Shown piece by piece: positions 7,888-17,794 of a DNA stretch of 48,239 bases; positions within the stretch are counted from its first letter, which is position 1, and each line of letters starts with the position of its first letter. The position numbers were made by a program, and so were the translations under genes. Below the pieces are notes generated by a model, which was not told the origin of the DNA, searched no databases, and saw only the letters and a program-made list of their open reading frames with translations. The stretch comes from Pseudarthrobacter phenanthrenivorans. Its GTDB lineage: Bacteria; Actinomycetota; Actinomycetes; Actinomycetales; Micrococcaceae. The stretch lies in assembly GCF_000813845.1 (NCBI RefSeq), contig NZ_JWTB01000040.1:1-48239 (forward strand). The letters run 5' to 3'.

Positions 7888-9177
7888 ATGCCCGTTGCAG
7901 TTAGCAAGCCCCACACTGGACGCATGTCCACCGCGAAAACCATTGTCGGCACCGGCATCGGTAACGCCGTTGAATGGTACGACTGGGCAATCTACGCCAC
8001 CTTCACGCCGTTCATCGCCAGCCAGCTCTTCAGCAAGGCGGACCCGGCGTCGGCGGTGCTGTCCACCCTGGCGATCTTCGCCGTCGGCTTCGTGGCACGG
8101 CCTTTCGGCGGCTTCCTGTTCGGCTGGATCGGTGACAGGGTGGGCCGGAAAGCCTCCATGACCATGGCCGTCGGCCTCGCGTCACTGGGCAGCCTGCTGA
8201 TCGGCATCGCCCCCACCTTTGCCACCGTCGGCGCCTTCGCCTCCTTGCTGCTCCTGGTGGCCCGGCTGGTGCAGGGCCTGGCGCACGGCGGCGAGCTGCC
8301 GTCGTCGCAAACGTATCTCTCAGAGATGGCACCCAGGGAGCACCGCGGCTTCTGGGCCACCCTGATCTACACGTCCGGCACCGTAGGCATCCTGTTCGGC
8401 ACCCTGCTGGGCGCGGTCCTCAACATGGCCCTCAGCACCGAGGCCATGAACGCGTGGGGCTGGCGGATCCCGTTCCTGATCGGCGCCGCGATGGGCCTCT
8501 ACGCACTGATCATGCGCTCGCGCCTGCATGAGACCGAAGCCTTCGAAGGCGAAGCCACTTCCCAGCGGCGCGCCCCGATCTGGCCCCAGATCGTCCGGTA
8601 CCGCAAGCAGGCGCTGCAGGTCATCGGCCTGACCGTTGGCTTGACGGTGATCTACTACATCTGGGGCGTCGTGGCGCCCAGCTACGCCACCACTGCCCTG
8701 AAGATCGACCGCGGCGAGGCACTGTGGGCCGGCGTCATCGCCAACATCGTCTTCATCGCCGCGCTGCCGGTGTGGGGCAAGCTCTCGGACCGGATCGGCC
8801 GCAAGAAGGTCCTGTGGGCCGGTGCGATCGGCTCCGCGGCGTTCCACTTCCCCATGACCTGGCTGCTGAAGGACTCCGCCTGGCAGCTGGCGGTCAGCAT
8901 GTCCGTGATGCTCGTGTTCATCGCCGCGAGCGCCGCCATCGTCCCCGCCGTGTACGCCGAGCTGTTCCCGACGTCCATCCGCACCGTCGGGGTCGGCGTG
9001 CCCTACTCCATCTGCGTGGCCCTCTTCGGCGGCACCGCGCCTTACCTGCAGCAGTGGCTGGGATCCTCGCTGGGCGCGCCGCAGGTGTTCAACATCTACG
9101 CCGTACTGCTGCTGGTCATCAGTGCCGCGTTCGTGTTCACCATTCCCGAAACCAAGGGCAAGGACCTGACGCACTAG
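7888..9177 (+). CDS. MFS permease of the metabolite:H+ symporter (MHS) type
   Basis: A 429-residue, 12-helix major facilitator of the MHS branch (KgtP/ShiA/ProP-like). The signature GNAVEWYDWAIYATF lies just after the N-terminus, followed by the loop 2-3 motif GWIGDRVGRKASM, RLVQGLAHGGELPSS, and LSDRIGRKKVL in the second half. ATG 7888 has CAGGAAGAAGACC upstream; ATG 7924 is an alternative. The gene follows the M20 amidohydrolase and ends at a strong terminator. MHS proteins carry organic acids, betaines or amino acid derivatives with protons; the specific substrate cannot be read off but probably feeds the M20 enzyme. Confidence 0.88.
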   Translation: MPVAVSKPHTGRMSTAKTIVGTGIGNAVEWYDWAIYATFTPFIASQLFSKADPASAVLSTLAIFAVGFVARPFGGFLFGWIGDRVGRKASMTMAVGLASLGSLLIGIAPTFATVGAFASLLLLVARLVQGLAHGGELPSSQTYLSEMAPREHRGFWATLIYTSGTVGILFGTLLGAVLNMALSTEAMNAWGWRIPFLIGAAMGLYALIMRSRLHETEAFEGEATSQRRAPIWPQIVRYRKQALQVIGLTVGLTVIYYIWGVVAPSYATTALKIDRGEALWAGVIANIVFIAALPVWGKLSDRIGRKKVLWAGAIGSAAFHFPMTWLLKDSAWQLAVSMSVMLVFIAASAAIVPAVYAELFPTSIRTVGVGVPYSICVALFGGTAPYLQQWLGSSLGAPQVFNIYAVLLLVISAAFVFTIPETKGKDLTH

Positions 9178-9193
9178 CTTGCCCCTCCGCAGG

Positions 9194-9230
9194 AGGTCCC
9201 CGGCGCCATCGAGCGCGCAGGGGACCTTTT
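9194..9230 (+). terminator. Rho-independent terminator after the MHS permease
   Basis: GGTCCCC (9195-9201) pairs with GGGGACC (9220-9226) and is followed by TTTT. It ends the M20-MHS transcript and separates it from the convergent lipoprotein gene. Confidence 0.8.
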
Positions 9231-9270
9231 GCGTTTCCTGCTGCATCCGGCGCCAACAATATTCTTCCAA

Positions 9271-10155
9271 TCAGGCGGCGACCGGCAGCACCAGGAGATA
9301 CCCGGCAGGCAGGCTGCTGCTCCAGCGGCGCGGCTCCCGCACCACGAACTGGGTTGCCAGTTCCTCCGGAGTCAGCAGGCTGTTGGGAACCGGCGATGGC
9401 CCCCACTGCCCGCTGCCGTACGGGTACAGGGGATCCAGGACATGGATGCCGGTTACCGAGAAGTCGGCGGACTGCCGCGGGTCGCCAAGGGATTCGAAGC
9501 CGCTCATCACCCAGGCATGGCGCCCGCTCCACATCACCAGGCCCACCGGCCTGCCCGTCTCCGCGATGGCACGCGCCGCCGTCCGGACTGCCTCGCCATA
9601 GTCGGCAATGCTCACCATCCGGTACGGCCCCATCCCGGATTCCGTCAGGACCTGGGCCCAGCCGAACGGATTGGCCCCATTGAAGGAGTCTGAGGAGCGG
9701 GCGCGGGCCATCTCCCACAATTGGCCCTGCTGCGCCGAGTCCGCCCACGTGCCGCCGCCCGTGTCATCGATGAGGTTGTGGGCCATCTGGATGCTTGCCG
9801 CCACGCACCAGTCGAAGGTGTACTGCGGAACAAAGTCACCCTCCCGGTACAGGTTGAGGGCAAACGGCTGCGGCACCGGAGCGGGGGCCGGTGTTTGGGC
9901 TGGTGCGGGCGCTGGAACCGGAACAGCTGCCGGTGCGGGCACCTCCGTCTGAATGGCAGCCTCCGGCCGGGCGGGGGCGGCGCCGGGCGCTCCCTGCTGC
10001 GGGCCGACCCCGCCGTCCGCGGTGGCCATGGCGGTGGCCGCCGCGGACGGCGGAGCGCCGGCGGACTGGTCCGCTGGCGTTCCCTGCGTGCAGGCGGAAA
10101 GGAATCCGGCCAGGGCCAGGAGCCAGGCCACAAGGCGCAGACGGCTGCCGGTCAC
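9271..10155 (-). CDS. Secreted lipoprotein with papain/C39-like cysteine peptidase fold
   Basis: A signal peptide ends in a lipobox (LSAC, Cys about residue 22), then an Ala/Pro-rich linker of about 85 residues with PAPA repeats that would span the wall. The C-terminal 170 residues look like a papain-like or C39-like domain: Cys in YTFDWCVAASIQMAHNL, His in GRHAWVMSGF and a following Asp in GIHVLDPLYPY, in the normal triad order. It would act outside the cell as a lipid-anchored peptidase or an inactive relative. The start is uncertain: GTG 10155 has GGGAG five bases upstream, while TTG 10167 and GTG 10161 are also in frame. It is divergent from the hyi operon and has no obvious link to it. 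Confidence 0.75.
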   Translation of the reverse strand: MTGSRLRLVAWLLALAGFLSACTQGTPADQSAGAPPSAAATAMATADGGVGPQQGAPGAAPARPEAAIQTEVPAPAAVPVPAPAPAQTPAPAPVPQPFALNLYREGDFVPQYTFDWCVAASIQMAHNLIDDTGGGTWADSAQQGQLWEMARARSSDSFNGANPFGWAQVLTESGMGPYRMVSIADYGEAVRTAARAIAETGRPVGLVMWSGRHAWVMSGFESLGDPRQSADFSVTGIHVLDPLYPYGSGQWGPSPVPNSLLTPEELATQFVVREPRRWSSSLPAGYLLVLPVAA

Positions 10156-10219
10156 AATCACTCCCAACTGTTCCTGCCACGCGGGTTGTTCCCTACCAGT
10201 CTCCTGCCCGCGCCTCCCC

Positions 10220-10285
10220 TTGACTACCCCACCCCACCTTCCCTACACTTTTCATAAAGCAGAATCTAAATTCCACAAAGCGGAA
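10220..10285 (+). promoter_or_regulatory. Promoter and tandem class I operators of the hyi-glxR-gcl-garK-allB operon
   Basis: TTGACT (10220-10225), an 18-base spacer and TACACT (10244-10249) form a promoter. Two repeats follow at once: TTTCATAAAGCAGAA (10250-10264) and TTCCACAAAGCGGAA (10271-10285), 21 bases apart, covering the predicted start site. The same 15-mer pattern precedes uraD and dctA. AllR-type IclR regulators control gcl-hyi-glxR genes in E. coli and related genes in Streptomyces, so repression by the local IclR protein is likely but not shown. Confidence 0.7.
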
Positions 10286-10346
10286 ACCGGTGACGAAGCC
10301 GGCAGCAAGGGAAGATAGATCAAAGCCCTCCCCGGAAGGACCTACG

Positions 10347-11147
10347 ATGACGTACACAGTGAACTGCTCCATCCTCCTCACGGAGCTTCCCCTGCTCGAA
10401 CGCCCCGCCGCCGCCAAGGCAGCAGGCTTCGACGCCGTCGAGTTCTGGTGGCCCTTCGAAAGCTCGGTCCCGGCGGACAGCGAGATCACCACGTTCGAGA
10501 ACGCCATCACGGACGCCGGGGTCCAGCTCACCGGCCTGAACTTCAACGCCGGCAACATGCCTGGCGGCGACCGCGGCCTGGTTTCCTGGAAGGGACGCTG
10601 CTCCGAGTTCAAGGACAACATCGACGTCGTGGCCGGCATCGGCGAGCGCCTGGGCTGCAAGGCCTTCAACGCCCTCTACGGCAACCGGCAGGACAACTTC
10701 ACCCCCGAAGAGCAGGACGAGCTCGCCGTCAAGAACCTGGCCGCGGCAGCTGAAGGCGTCGCCCGGATCGGCGGCACCGTCCTCCTCGAACCGGTCAGCG
10801 GCGCGCCCAGGTACCCGCTCCTCACCGCCAACGACGCACTCAAGGTCATCGCCCGCGTTAAGGACGAAACCGGCGCCGCCAACATCAAGCTCCTCGCCGA
10901 CTTCTACCACCTGGCAGTCAATGGCGACGACGTCCCGGCCGTGATCGAGAACCACGCCAAGGACTTCGGCCACATCCAGATCGCCGACAACCCCGGCCGC
11001 GGCGCCCCCGGCACCGGAACCCTGCCCCTCGGCGAATGGATCGCCCGCAGCCGCGAACTCGGGTACGGGGGCTACATCGGCCTCGAGTACAAGGAACCGC
11101 AGGAGACGGCCTTCAGCTGGGCCATCCGCGAGCGCGTCGCAGGCTGA
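10347..11147 (+). CDS. hyi: Hydroxypyruvate isomerase
   Basis: A 266-residue AP-endonuclease-type TIM barrel converting hydroxypyruvate and tartronate semialdehyde, the step that accompanies glyoxylate carboligase. Seen: MTYTVNCSILLTELPLLER at the start, VEFWWPF, LTGLNFNAGNMPGGDRG, LLEPVSG (metal/catalytic Glu near 147) and GLEYKE (second Glu near 246). ATG 10347 has GGAAGGACC upstream. It is the first gene of the glyoxylate operon, 50 bases before glxR. Sugar-phosphate isomerase relatives share the fold, but operon context and motifs favour Hyi. Confidence 0.92.
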   Translation: MTYTVNCSILLTELPLLERPAAAKAAGFDAVEFWWPFESSVPADSEITTFENAITDAGVQLTGLNFNAGNMPGGDRGLVSWKGRCSEFKDNIDVVAGIGERLGCKAFNALYGNRQDNFTPEEQDELAVKNLAAAAEGVARIGGTVLLEPVSGAPRYPLLTANDALKVIARVKDETGAANIKLLADFYHLAVNGDDVPAVIENHAKDFGHIQIADNPGRGAPGTGTLPLGEWIARSRELGYGGYIGLEYKEPQETAFSWAIRERVAG

Positions 11148-11197
11148 CTCCAGCAGCACACCGGCACCACCAACAGACTTTCAGAAAGAGAACCAAC

Positions 11198-12076
11198 ATG
11201 AGCAACGTTGCAGTCATCGGCCTCGGAATCATGGGCCTGCCCATGGCCATCAACCTGGTGAAGGCCGGCCACACCGTCACGGGTTTCAACCGCAGCCAGG
11301 ACAAGATCGACAAGCTGGTCTCCGAGGGCGGCAAGGGCGCCTCGAGCATCGCTGACGCGGTCAAGGACGCCGACGTCGTCATCACCATGGTGCCGGACTC
11401 CCCCGACGTCGAGGGTGTGGTGAGCGGCAAGGACGGCGTGTTCGCCAACGCCAAGCATGGTGCCCTGTGGATCGACGCTTCCAGCATCCGCCCGGACGTG
11501 GCAGTCCGCCTCGCGGCAGACGCCAAGGAGGCCGGCATCCGCCCCCTCGACGCACCGGTCTCCGGCGGCGAACAGGGCGCCATCGACGCCGTCCTCTCCA
11601 TCATGGTCGGCGGCGACAAAGCCGACTTCGATGACGCCCAGGACGTCCTGAACGCCGTCGGCAAGACCATCGTCCACGTCGGCCCCTCCGGCTCCGGTCA
11701 GACCGTCAAGGCAGCCAACCAGCTCATTGTCGCCGTCAACATCGAGGTCCTCGGCGAAGCCATCGCCTTCCTCGAGGCCTACGGCGTGGACACCGACGCC
11801 GCCCTCAAGGTCCTCGGCGGCGGCCTGGCCGGCTCCAAGGTCCTGGACCAGAAGGGCCAGAAGATGCTGGACCGCAACTTCGACCCCGGCTTCCGCCTGG
11901 CCCTGCACCACAAGGACCTTGGCATCGTCACCTCCGCCGCCCGCGAGGCCAACGTGGCCATCCCGCTCGGCGCCGTCGTCGCCCAGCTCGTCGCCGCCAC
12001 CGTCAACCAGGGCGACGGCGCACTGGACCACTCCGGACTCTTCAAGCAGGTCCTCCAGCTCAGCGGCAGGAAATAA
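11198..12076 (+). CDS. glxR: 2-hydroxy-3-oxopropionate (tartronate semialdehyde) reductase
   Basis: A 292-residue beta-hydroxyacid dehydrogenase that reduces tartronate semialdehyde to glycerate. The Rossmann motif VIGLGIMGLPMAINLVKAGH is at the start, DAPVSGGEQGA gives the substrate-binding loop, and GQTVKAANQLIV carries the catalytic Lys near residue 170. Length and motifs fit GlxR/GarR. It lies between hyi and gcl. Its leader contains AACAGACTTTCA (11172-11183), which recurs ahead of gcl. The Shine-Dalgarno (GAAAGAGAACC) is weaker than elsewhere in the operon. Other 3-hydroxyisobutyrate dehydrogenase-like activities are less likely here. Confidence 0.93.
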   Translation: MSNVAVIGLGIMGLPMAINLVKAGHTVTGFNRSQDKIDKLVSEGGKGASSIADAVKDADVVITMVPDSPDVEGVVSGKDGVFANAKHGALWIDASSIRPDVAVRLAADAKEAGIRPLDAPVSGGEQGAIDAVLSIMVGGDKADFDDAQDVLNAVGKTIVHVGPSGSGQTVKAANQLIVAVNIEVLGEAIAFLEAYGVDTDAALKVLGGGLAGSKVLDQKGQKMLDRNFDPGFRLALHHKDLGIVTSAAREANVAIPLGAVVAQLVAATVNQGDGALDHSGLFKQVLQLSGRK

Positions 12077-12110
12077 CCAAGGCCCCGAAGGGCACCAGGC
12101 AACACAAGCA

Positions 12111-12147
12111 GGGAACCCGCCGTCGTACACGAAACGACGGCGGTCCC
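12111..12147 (+). other. Strong stem-loop between glxR and gcl
   Basis: CCGCCGTCGT (12117-12126) and ACGACGGCGG (12134-12143) form a perfect 10-bp stem with a 7-base loop, extended by GGG/CCC outside. There is no T-run after it, so it is not a normal terminator. It may stabilise or process the mRNA or reduce read-through between the first two genes and gcl. Confidence 0.65.
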
Positions 12148-12193
12148 TCCAGCACACCCAAAAACAGACTTTCAAGCTTTCAAGGAGCACCCC

Positions 12194-13984
<1,791 letters not shown>

Positions 13985-13987
13985 CCC

Positions 13988-15178
13988 ATGCGCGTGGTCA
14001 TTGCCCCGGACAAATTCAAGGGTTCGCTGTCCGCCCCGGAGGTGTGCAGCCACCTGGAAAAGGGCCTGCAGCGCGGGGCGGGCGGCAACCTTGACGTAGT
14101 CCGGATTCCGGTGGCCGACGGCGGCGAGGGCACCCTCGACGCCGCCGTCGGCTCCGGCTTCACCCGCCGGACGGCAACGGTCACCGGTCCCGCCGGGCAG
14201 CCGGTGGAGGCCGACTTCGCGGTCCGCGGGCACGAGGCCGTGATCGAAATGGCCACCGCTTCCGGGCTCGCCCTGATGCCCCGGACTGGCAAGGGACGCC
14301 CGGATTCGGCGGCCGCCGCCACGGCCACCAGCCTGGGCACAGGCCAGCTGATCCGCGCCGCCCTGGATGCAGGCTGCCGGCGGATTGTCCTGGGCGTCGG
14401 CGGCAGCGCCAACACCGACGGCGGCGCCGGGGTCCTGCAGGGGCTCGGCGCCCGGTTCCTGGACAACAGGAACAACGAACTTCCCCCGGGCGGGGCGGCA
14501 CTGGCCAACCTGCACAGTATCGACTTCACCGATTTCGAACCCCGCCTGGTGGACACACGGTTTGTGCTGGCATCCGACGTCGACAACCCGCTGCTGGGCG
14601 CCCAGGGCGCCGCAGCGGTTTTCGGCCCGCAAAAAGGTGCCACACCACAAGACGTCGGCATGCTCGACGCCGCCCTGGCCAGGTTTGTCGAAGTCCTGGC
14701 CAGGGAAATCGGATTCCGCGCGGTGAAGGCCGCCGAGGCTCCCGGAGCCGGAGCAGCCGGCGGCGTGGGCTACGCCGCCATCGCCGTCCTGGCCGCGACG
14801 CGGCGGCCGGGCATCGACGTCGTCCTGGAATTCACCGGGCTGGCGGACCGGCTGGCCGGCGCCGACCTGGTGATCACGGGCGAAGGCAGCCTGGACGAGC
14901 AAAGCCTGCTGGGCAAGACGCCCATGGGCGTTGCCCGTGCCGCCGCCGCCCAGGGGGTTCCCGCCGTCGCCGTCTGCGGCCGGACCACCCTGGACCACGC
15001 GCAGGCCGCTGCCGCCGGGTTCGCGGAAATCCACGCTTTGACGGCGCTCGAAACCGATGTAGACAGGTGCATAGCAGAGGCAGGGCAGCTGCTGGAGCAG
15101 CTGGGCACCCAGATCAGTGCGGGGCTGGCGGCCAACAGGCCCGTCACCGCCGATACCAAGGAGGACCTCCGTGTCTGA
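13988..15178 (+). CDS. garK: Glycerate kinase (GarK/GlxK family)
   Basis: A 396-residue class I glycerate kinase phosphorylating the glycerate made by GlxR. Seen: MRVVIAPDKFKGSLSA at the start, PVADGGEGTLDA, GVGGSANTDGGAG, SDVDNPLLG and the C-terminal TGEGSLDEQSLLGKTP, which together define the family. The start is 3 bases after the gcl stop; the end overlaps the allB start by 8 bases, so all three are translationally linked. Whether the product is 2- or 3-phosphoglycerate cannot be told from sequence. Confidence 0.94.
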   Translation: MRVVIAPDKFKGSLSAPEVCSHLEKGLQRGAGGNLDVVRIPVADGGEGTLDAAVGSGFTRRTATVTGPAGQPVEADFAVRGHEAVIEMATASGLALMPRTGKGRPDSAAAATATSLGTGQLIRAALDAGCRRIVLGVGGSANTDGGAGVLQGLGARFLDNRNNELPPGGAALANLHSIDFTDFEPRLVDTRFVLASDVDNPLLGAQGAAAVFGPQKGATPQDVGMLDAALARFVEVLAREIGFRAVKAAEAPGAGAAGGVGYAAIAVLAATRRPGIDVVLEFTGLADRLAGADLVITGEGSLDEQSLLGKTPMGVARAAAAQGVPAVAVCGRTTLDHAQAAAAGFAEIHALTALETDVDRCIAEAGQLLEQLGTQISAGLAANRPVTADTKEDLRV

Positions 15179-16514
15179 AGAACGTTTTGACCTCGTCATC
15201 CGGGGCCGGCGCATCCTGACCACCGCCGGCATCGCCCCGCGTGAAGTCGGCGTGCGCAACGGCAAGATCGTGGCAATCGAGCCGCTGGGCAACGGCCTGG
15301 CCGGCGCCGAAGTGATCGAGCTCGCCGACGACGAAACCCTGCTGCCCGGCCTGGTGGACACCCACGTCCACGTCAACGAGCCCGGCCGCACCGAGTGGGA
15401 AGGCTTTGCCTCCGCCACCCGCGCCGCCGCAGCCGGCGGCGTGACCACCATTATCGACATGCCGCTGAACTCCGTCCCGCCCACCACCACCGTGGAAAAC
15501 CTCAAGCTCAAGCGCGAGGTGGCCGAGGACCAGGCATTCATCGACGTCGGATTCTGGGGCGGCGCCATCCCCGGCAACAAGGCGGACCTTCGCCCCCTGC
15601 ACGACGAGGGCGTCTTCGGCTTCAAGTGCTTCCTCCTGCACTCCGGCGTGGACGAGTTCCCGCACCTGGACGCGGACGAGATGGAAGAGGACATGGCGGA
15701 GCTGAAGTCCTTCGACTCGCTCATGATCGTCCACGCCGAGGACTCGCACGCCATCGACCGTGCCCCGCACCCCGGCGGCGACCACTACTCCACCTTCCTG
15801 GCCTCCCGCCCGCGCGGCGCCGAGAACAAGGCCATCGCCGAGGTCATCGAACGGGCCCGCTGGACCGGGGCCCGGGCGCACATCCTGCACCTGTCGTCGT
15901 CGGACGCGCTGCCCATGATCGCCAGCGCCAAGCGCGACGGCGTCAAGCTCACCGTGGAGACGTGCCCCCACTACCTGACGCTGATGGCGGAGGAAATCCC
16001 GGACGGCGCCACCGCCTACAAGTGCTGCCCGCCCATCCGGGAAGCGTCCAACCGTGAACTGCTCTGGCAGGGCCTGATGGACGGCACCATCGACTGCATC
16101 GTCTCGGACCACTCCCCCTCCACCCTGGACCTCAAGGACCTGGAAAACGGCGACTTCGCCGTGGCCTGGGGCGGCGTCTCATCCCTGCAGCTGGGCCTGT
16201 CCCTGATCTGGACCGAGGCACGGCACCGGGGCATCCCGCTGGAACAGGTGGTGTCCTGGATGGCGGAGAAGCCCGCCAACCTGGCGCGCCTGACCAACAA
16301 GGGCCAGCTGGCGCTGGGCTACGACGCCGACTTCGCTGTCTTCGCCCCTGACGAGGCGTTCGTGGTGGACGTGTCCAAGCTCAAGCACAAGAACCCCATC
16401 ACGCCCTACGACGGCAAGGCCCTGTCCGGCGTGGTGCGCAGGACCTACCTCCGCGGCGCCGCAGTGGACGGCCAGACCCCCACGGGCAGGCTGATCCGCC
16501 GCGGCGGCGTCTAG
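15171..16514 (+). CDS. allB: Allantoinase
   Basis: A 447-residue cyclic amidohydrolase opening allantoin to allantoate. Metal ligands and motifs: DTHVHVNEPGRTEWEGF (HxH), GFKCFLL with the bridging Lys, VHAEDSH, HILHLSSSDALP and a late SDHSPS aspartate. The NEPGRTEWEGF form is that of AllB rather than dihydroorotase or hydantoinase. The true start is GTG 15171, right after AAGGAGGACCTCC and inside the end of garK. It is the only allantoin-specific enzyme in this operon; allantoate-degrading enzymes are absent from the window. Confidence 0.94.
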   Translation: MSEERFDLVIRGRRILTTAGIAPREVGVRNGKIVAIEPLGNGLAGAEVIELADDETLLPGLVDTHVHVNEPGRTEWEGFASATRAAAAGGVTTIIDMPLNSVPPTTTVENLKLKREVAEDQAFIDVGFWGGAIPGNKADLRPLHDEGVFGFKCFLLHSGVDEFPHLDADEMEEDMAELKSFDSLMIVHAEDSHAIDRAPHPGGDHYSTFLASRPRGAENKAIAEVIERARWTGARAHILHLSSSDALPMIASAKRDGVKLTVETCPHYLTLMAEEIPDGATAYKCCPPIREASNRELLWQGLMDGTIDCIVSDHSPSTLDLKDLENGDFAVAWGGVSSLQLGLSLIWTEARHRGIPLEQVVSWMAEKPANLARLTNKGQLALGYDADFAVFAPDEAFVVDVSKLKHKNPITPYDGKALSGVVRRTYLRGAAVDGQTPTGRLIRRGGV

Positions 16515-16523
16515 GGAGACGCC

Positions 16524-17174
16524 ATGGCAGTGGAAGCGCACTATCCGGGGGCGGGGGCCCGGCCGGGATTTGTTTCCCGCAAAGCCGCCGCCCGCGGCCT
16601 GGCCGTGTGGGTGGTCCCGGCGGACGGAACCAGCCCCGAGCTCCTGCGCCACGCCGCCCACATGGTCCTTGCCAGGGCCCTCGAAACTGCTCCGGAGGCG
16701 GAAGTCCACTGGCCTGCCGCCGGAGCCCCCACGTCCGCCGCGGAAGGAGCCGCAGCTGACTCCTCTCCGTCCCCTTCCGCGGCGGAGGCACCCGGCCCGG
16801 CACGGGCGAAGTACGACGGCGGCACCCGCCTGCCGCCGTCGGCCGGCCCCGTCAGCCGGGTCGCCGTGGACCTCGCCGCCGACACCGTCCTGCTGGACGG
16901 CAGGCCCGTGGCCCTGACCGGCGTCGAATACAAAGTGCTGCGCTACCTGGTGACCCACCTGTCACGGACGGTGGGCCGCGAGGAACTGCAGGAGTTCCTG
17001 GAGTCCCTCGATTTCCCCGGCGCCACGGCCCGCTCCATCGATGTGTACGTGGGCAGGATCCGCAAAAAACTGGGCAATGCGCGCCATGCCGTGGCCACTG
17101 TCCGCGGCGGCGGCTACCAGTTTGTTCCGGGTCCGCACGCCGCTGTCCGGGGACCCGCGGAATACTGCATATGA
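16524..17174 (+). CDS. Winged-helix (OmpR/PhoB C-terminal type) regulator without a receiver domain
   Basis: A 216-residue protein with a PhoB-type winged helix only at its C-terminus (about 112-205): VALTGVEYKVLRYLVTH, RTVGREELQEF, SIDVYVGRIRKKLG and TVRGGGYQF. The first 65 residues are not a recognisable receiver, since no phosphoacceptor Asp pattern is seen. They are joined by an Ala/Ser/Pro-rich linker of about 45 residues. ATG 16524 has GGAGACGCC upstream and lies 9 bases after allB, making it the last gene of the glyoxylate/allantoin operon. It may be a co-transcribed regulator of nitrogen or redox genes, or of the bcp gene that follows; target unknown. Confidence 0.8.
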   Translation: MAVEAHYPGAGARPGFVSRKAAARGLAVWVVPADGTSPELLRHAAHMVLARALETAPEAEVHWPAAGAPTSAAEGAAADSSPSPSAAEAPGPARAKYDGGTRLPPSAGPVSRVAVDLAADTVLLDGRPVALTGVEYKVLRYLVTHLSRTVGREELQEFLESLDFPGATARSIDVYVGRIRKKLGNARHAVATVRGGGYQFVPGPHAAVRGPAEYCI

Positions 17175-17255
17175 CGCGCTGGTTTGTATCACTAAGCGCC
17201 AACCCGCTTCACTTGATGTTTGGCCATCACTGACCGAGTCTTACAAAGGAACGCC

Positions 17256-17735
17256 ATGAGCCCCACCCTGACCACCAAGCTTCAGCCCGGCACCCCGGCT
17301 CCTGAATTCACCCTCCGGGACGCCCAGGGCCGGGAGACCTCCTTGGCCGACTACCGCGGCAAGAACGTCATCGTGTACTTCTACCCGAAGGCCGCCACCC
17401 CCGGCTGCACCACCGAGGCCTGCGACTTCCGCGACAGCCTGGCCTCCCTGCAGGGCAAAGGCTACGAAGTTGTCGGCGTCTCCCCCGACGCCCAGGAAGC
17501 CCTGGCCGGATTCAGCGGCGACTTCTCCCTGACCTTCCCCCTGCTCTCCGACCCCGACCACGCGGTTGCCCTGGCCTACGGCGCCTGGGGCGAGAAACTG
17601 GTCAACGGCGAAATCCACGAAGGCATCGTCCGCTCCACCGTGGTGGTGGACCCCGAAGGGAACGTCGCCCTGGCCCAGTACCAGGTGCAGGCAGACGGCC
17701 ACGTTGCGCAGCTGAAGGAAGCCCTGGGACTCTGA
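17256..17735 (+). CDS. bcp: Thioredoxin-dependent peroxiredoxin (BCP/PrxQ type)
   Basis: A 159-residue cytoplasmic peroxiredoxin that reduces hydroperoxides. The peroxidatic Cys (C51, ATPGCTTE) and a resolving Cys five residues later (C56, EACDFRD) give the atypical 2-Cys PrxQ arrangement; GVSPDAQ and GIVRSTVVVDPEG are family landmarks. ATG 17256 follows AAAGGAACGCC. It has its own leader, separate from the allB operon, and ends at a strong terminator shared with the convergent permease gene. Confidence 0.94.
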   Translation: MSPTLTTKLQPGTPAPEFTLRDAQGRETSLADYRGKNVIVYFYPKAATPGCTTEACDFRDSLASLQGKGYEVVGVSPDAQEALAGFSGDFSLTFPLLSDPDHAVALAYGAWGEKLVNGEIHEGIVRSTVVVDPEGNVALAQYQVQADGHVAQLKEALGL

Positions 17736-17755
17736 TTCCCCACTGCTCCATGACT

Positions 17756-17794
17756 GGACGCCTCCGCATCCTTTGCGGGGGCGTCCTGGCCTTT
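17756..17794. terminator. Terminator between bcp and the convergent MFS gene
   Basis: GGACGCC (17756-17762) pairs with GGCGTCC (17780-17786), with an inner CCGC/GCGG stem, followed by TGGCCTTT. It ends bcp and touches the stop of the minus-strand permease gene, so it may work in both directions. Confidence 0.75.
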
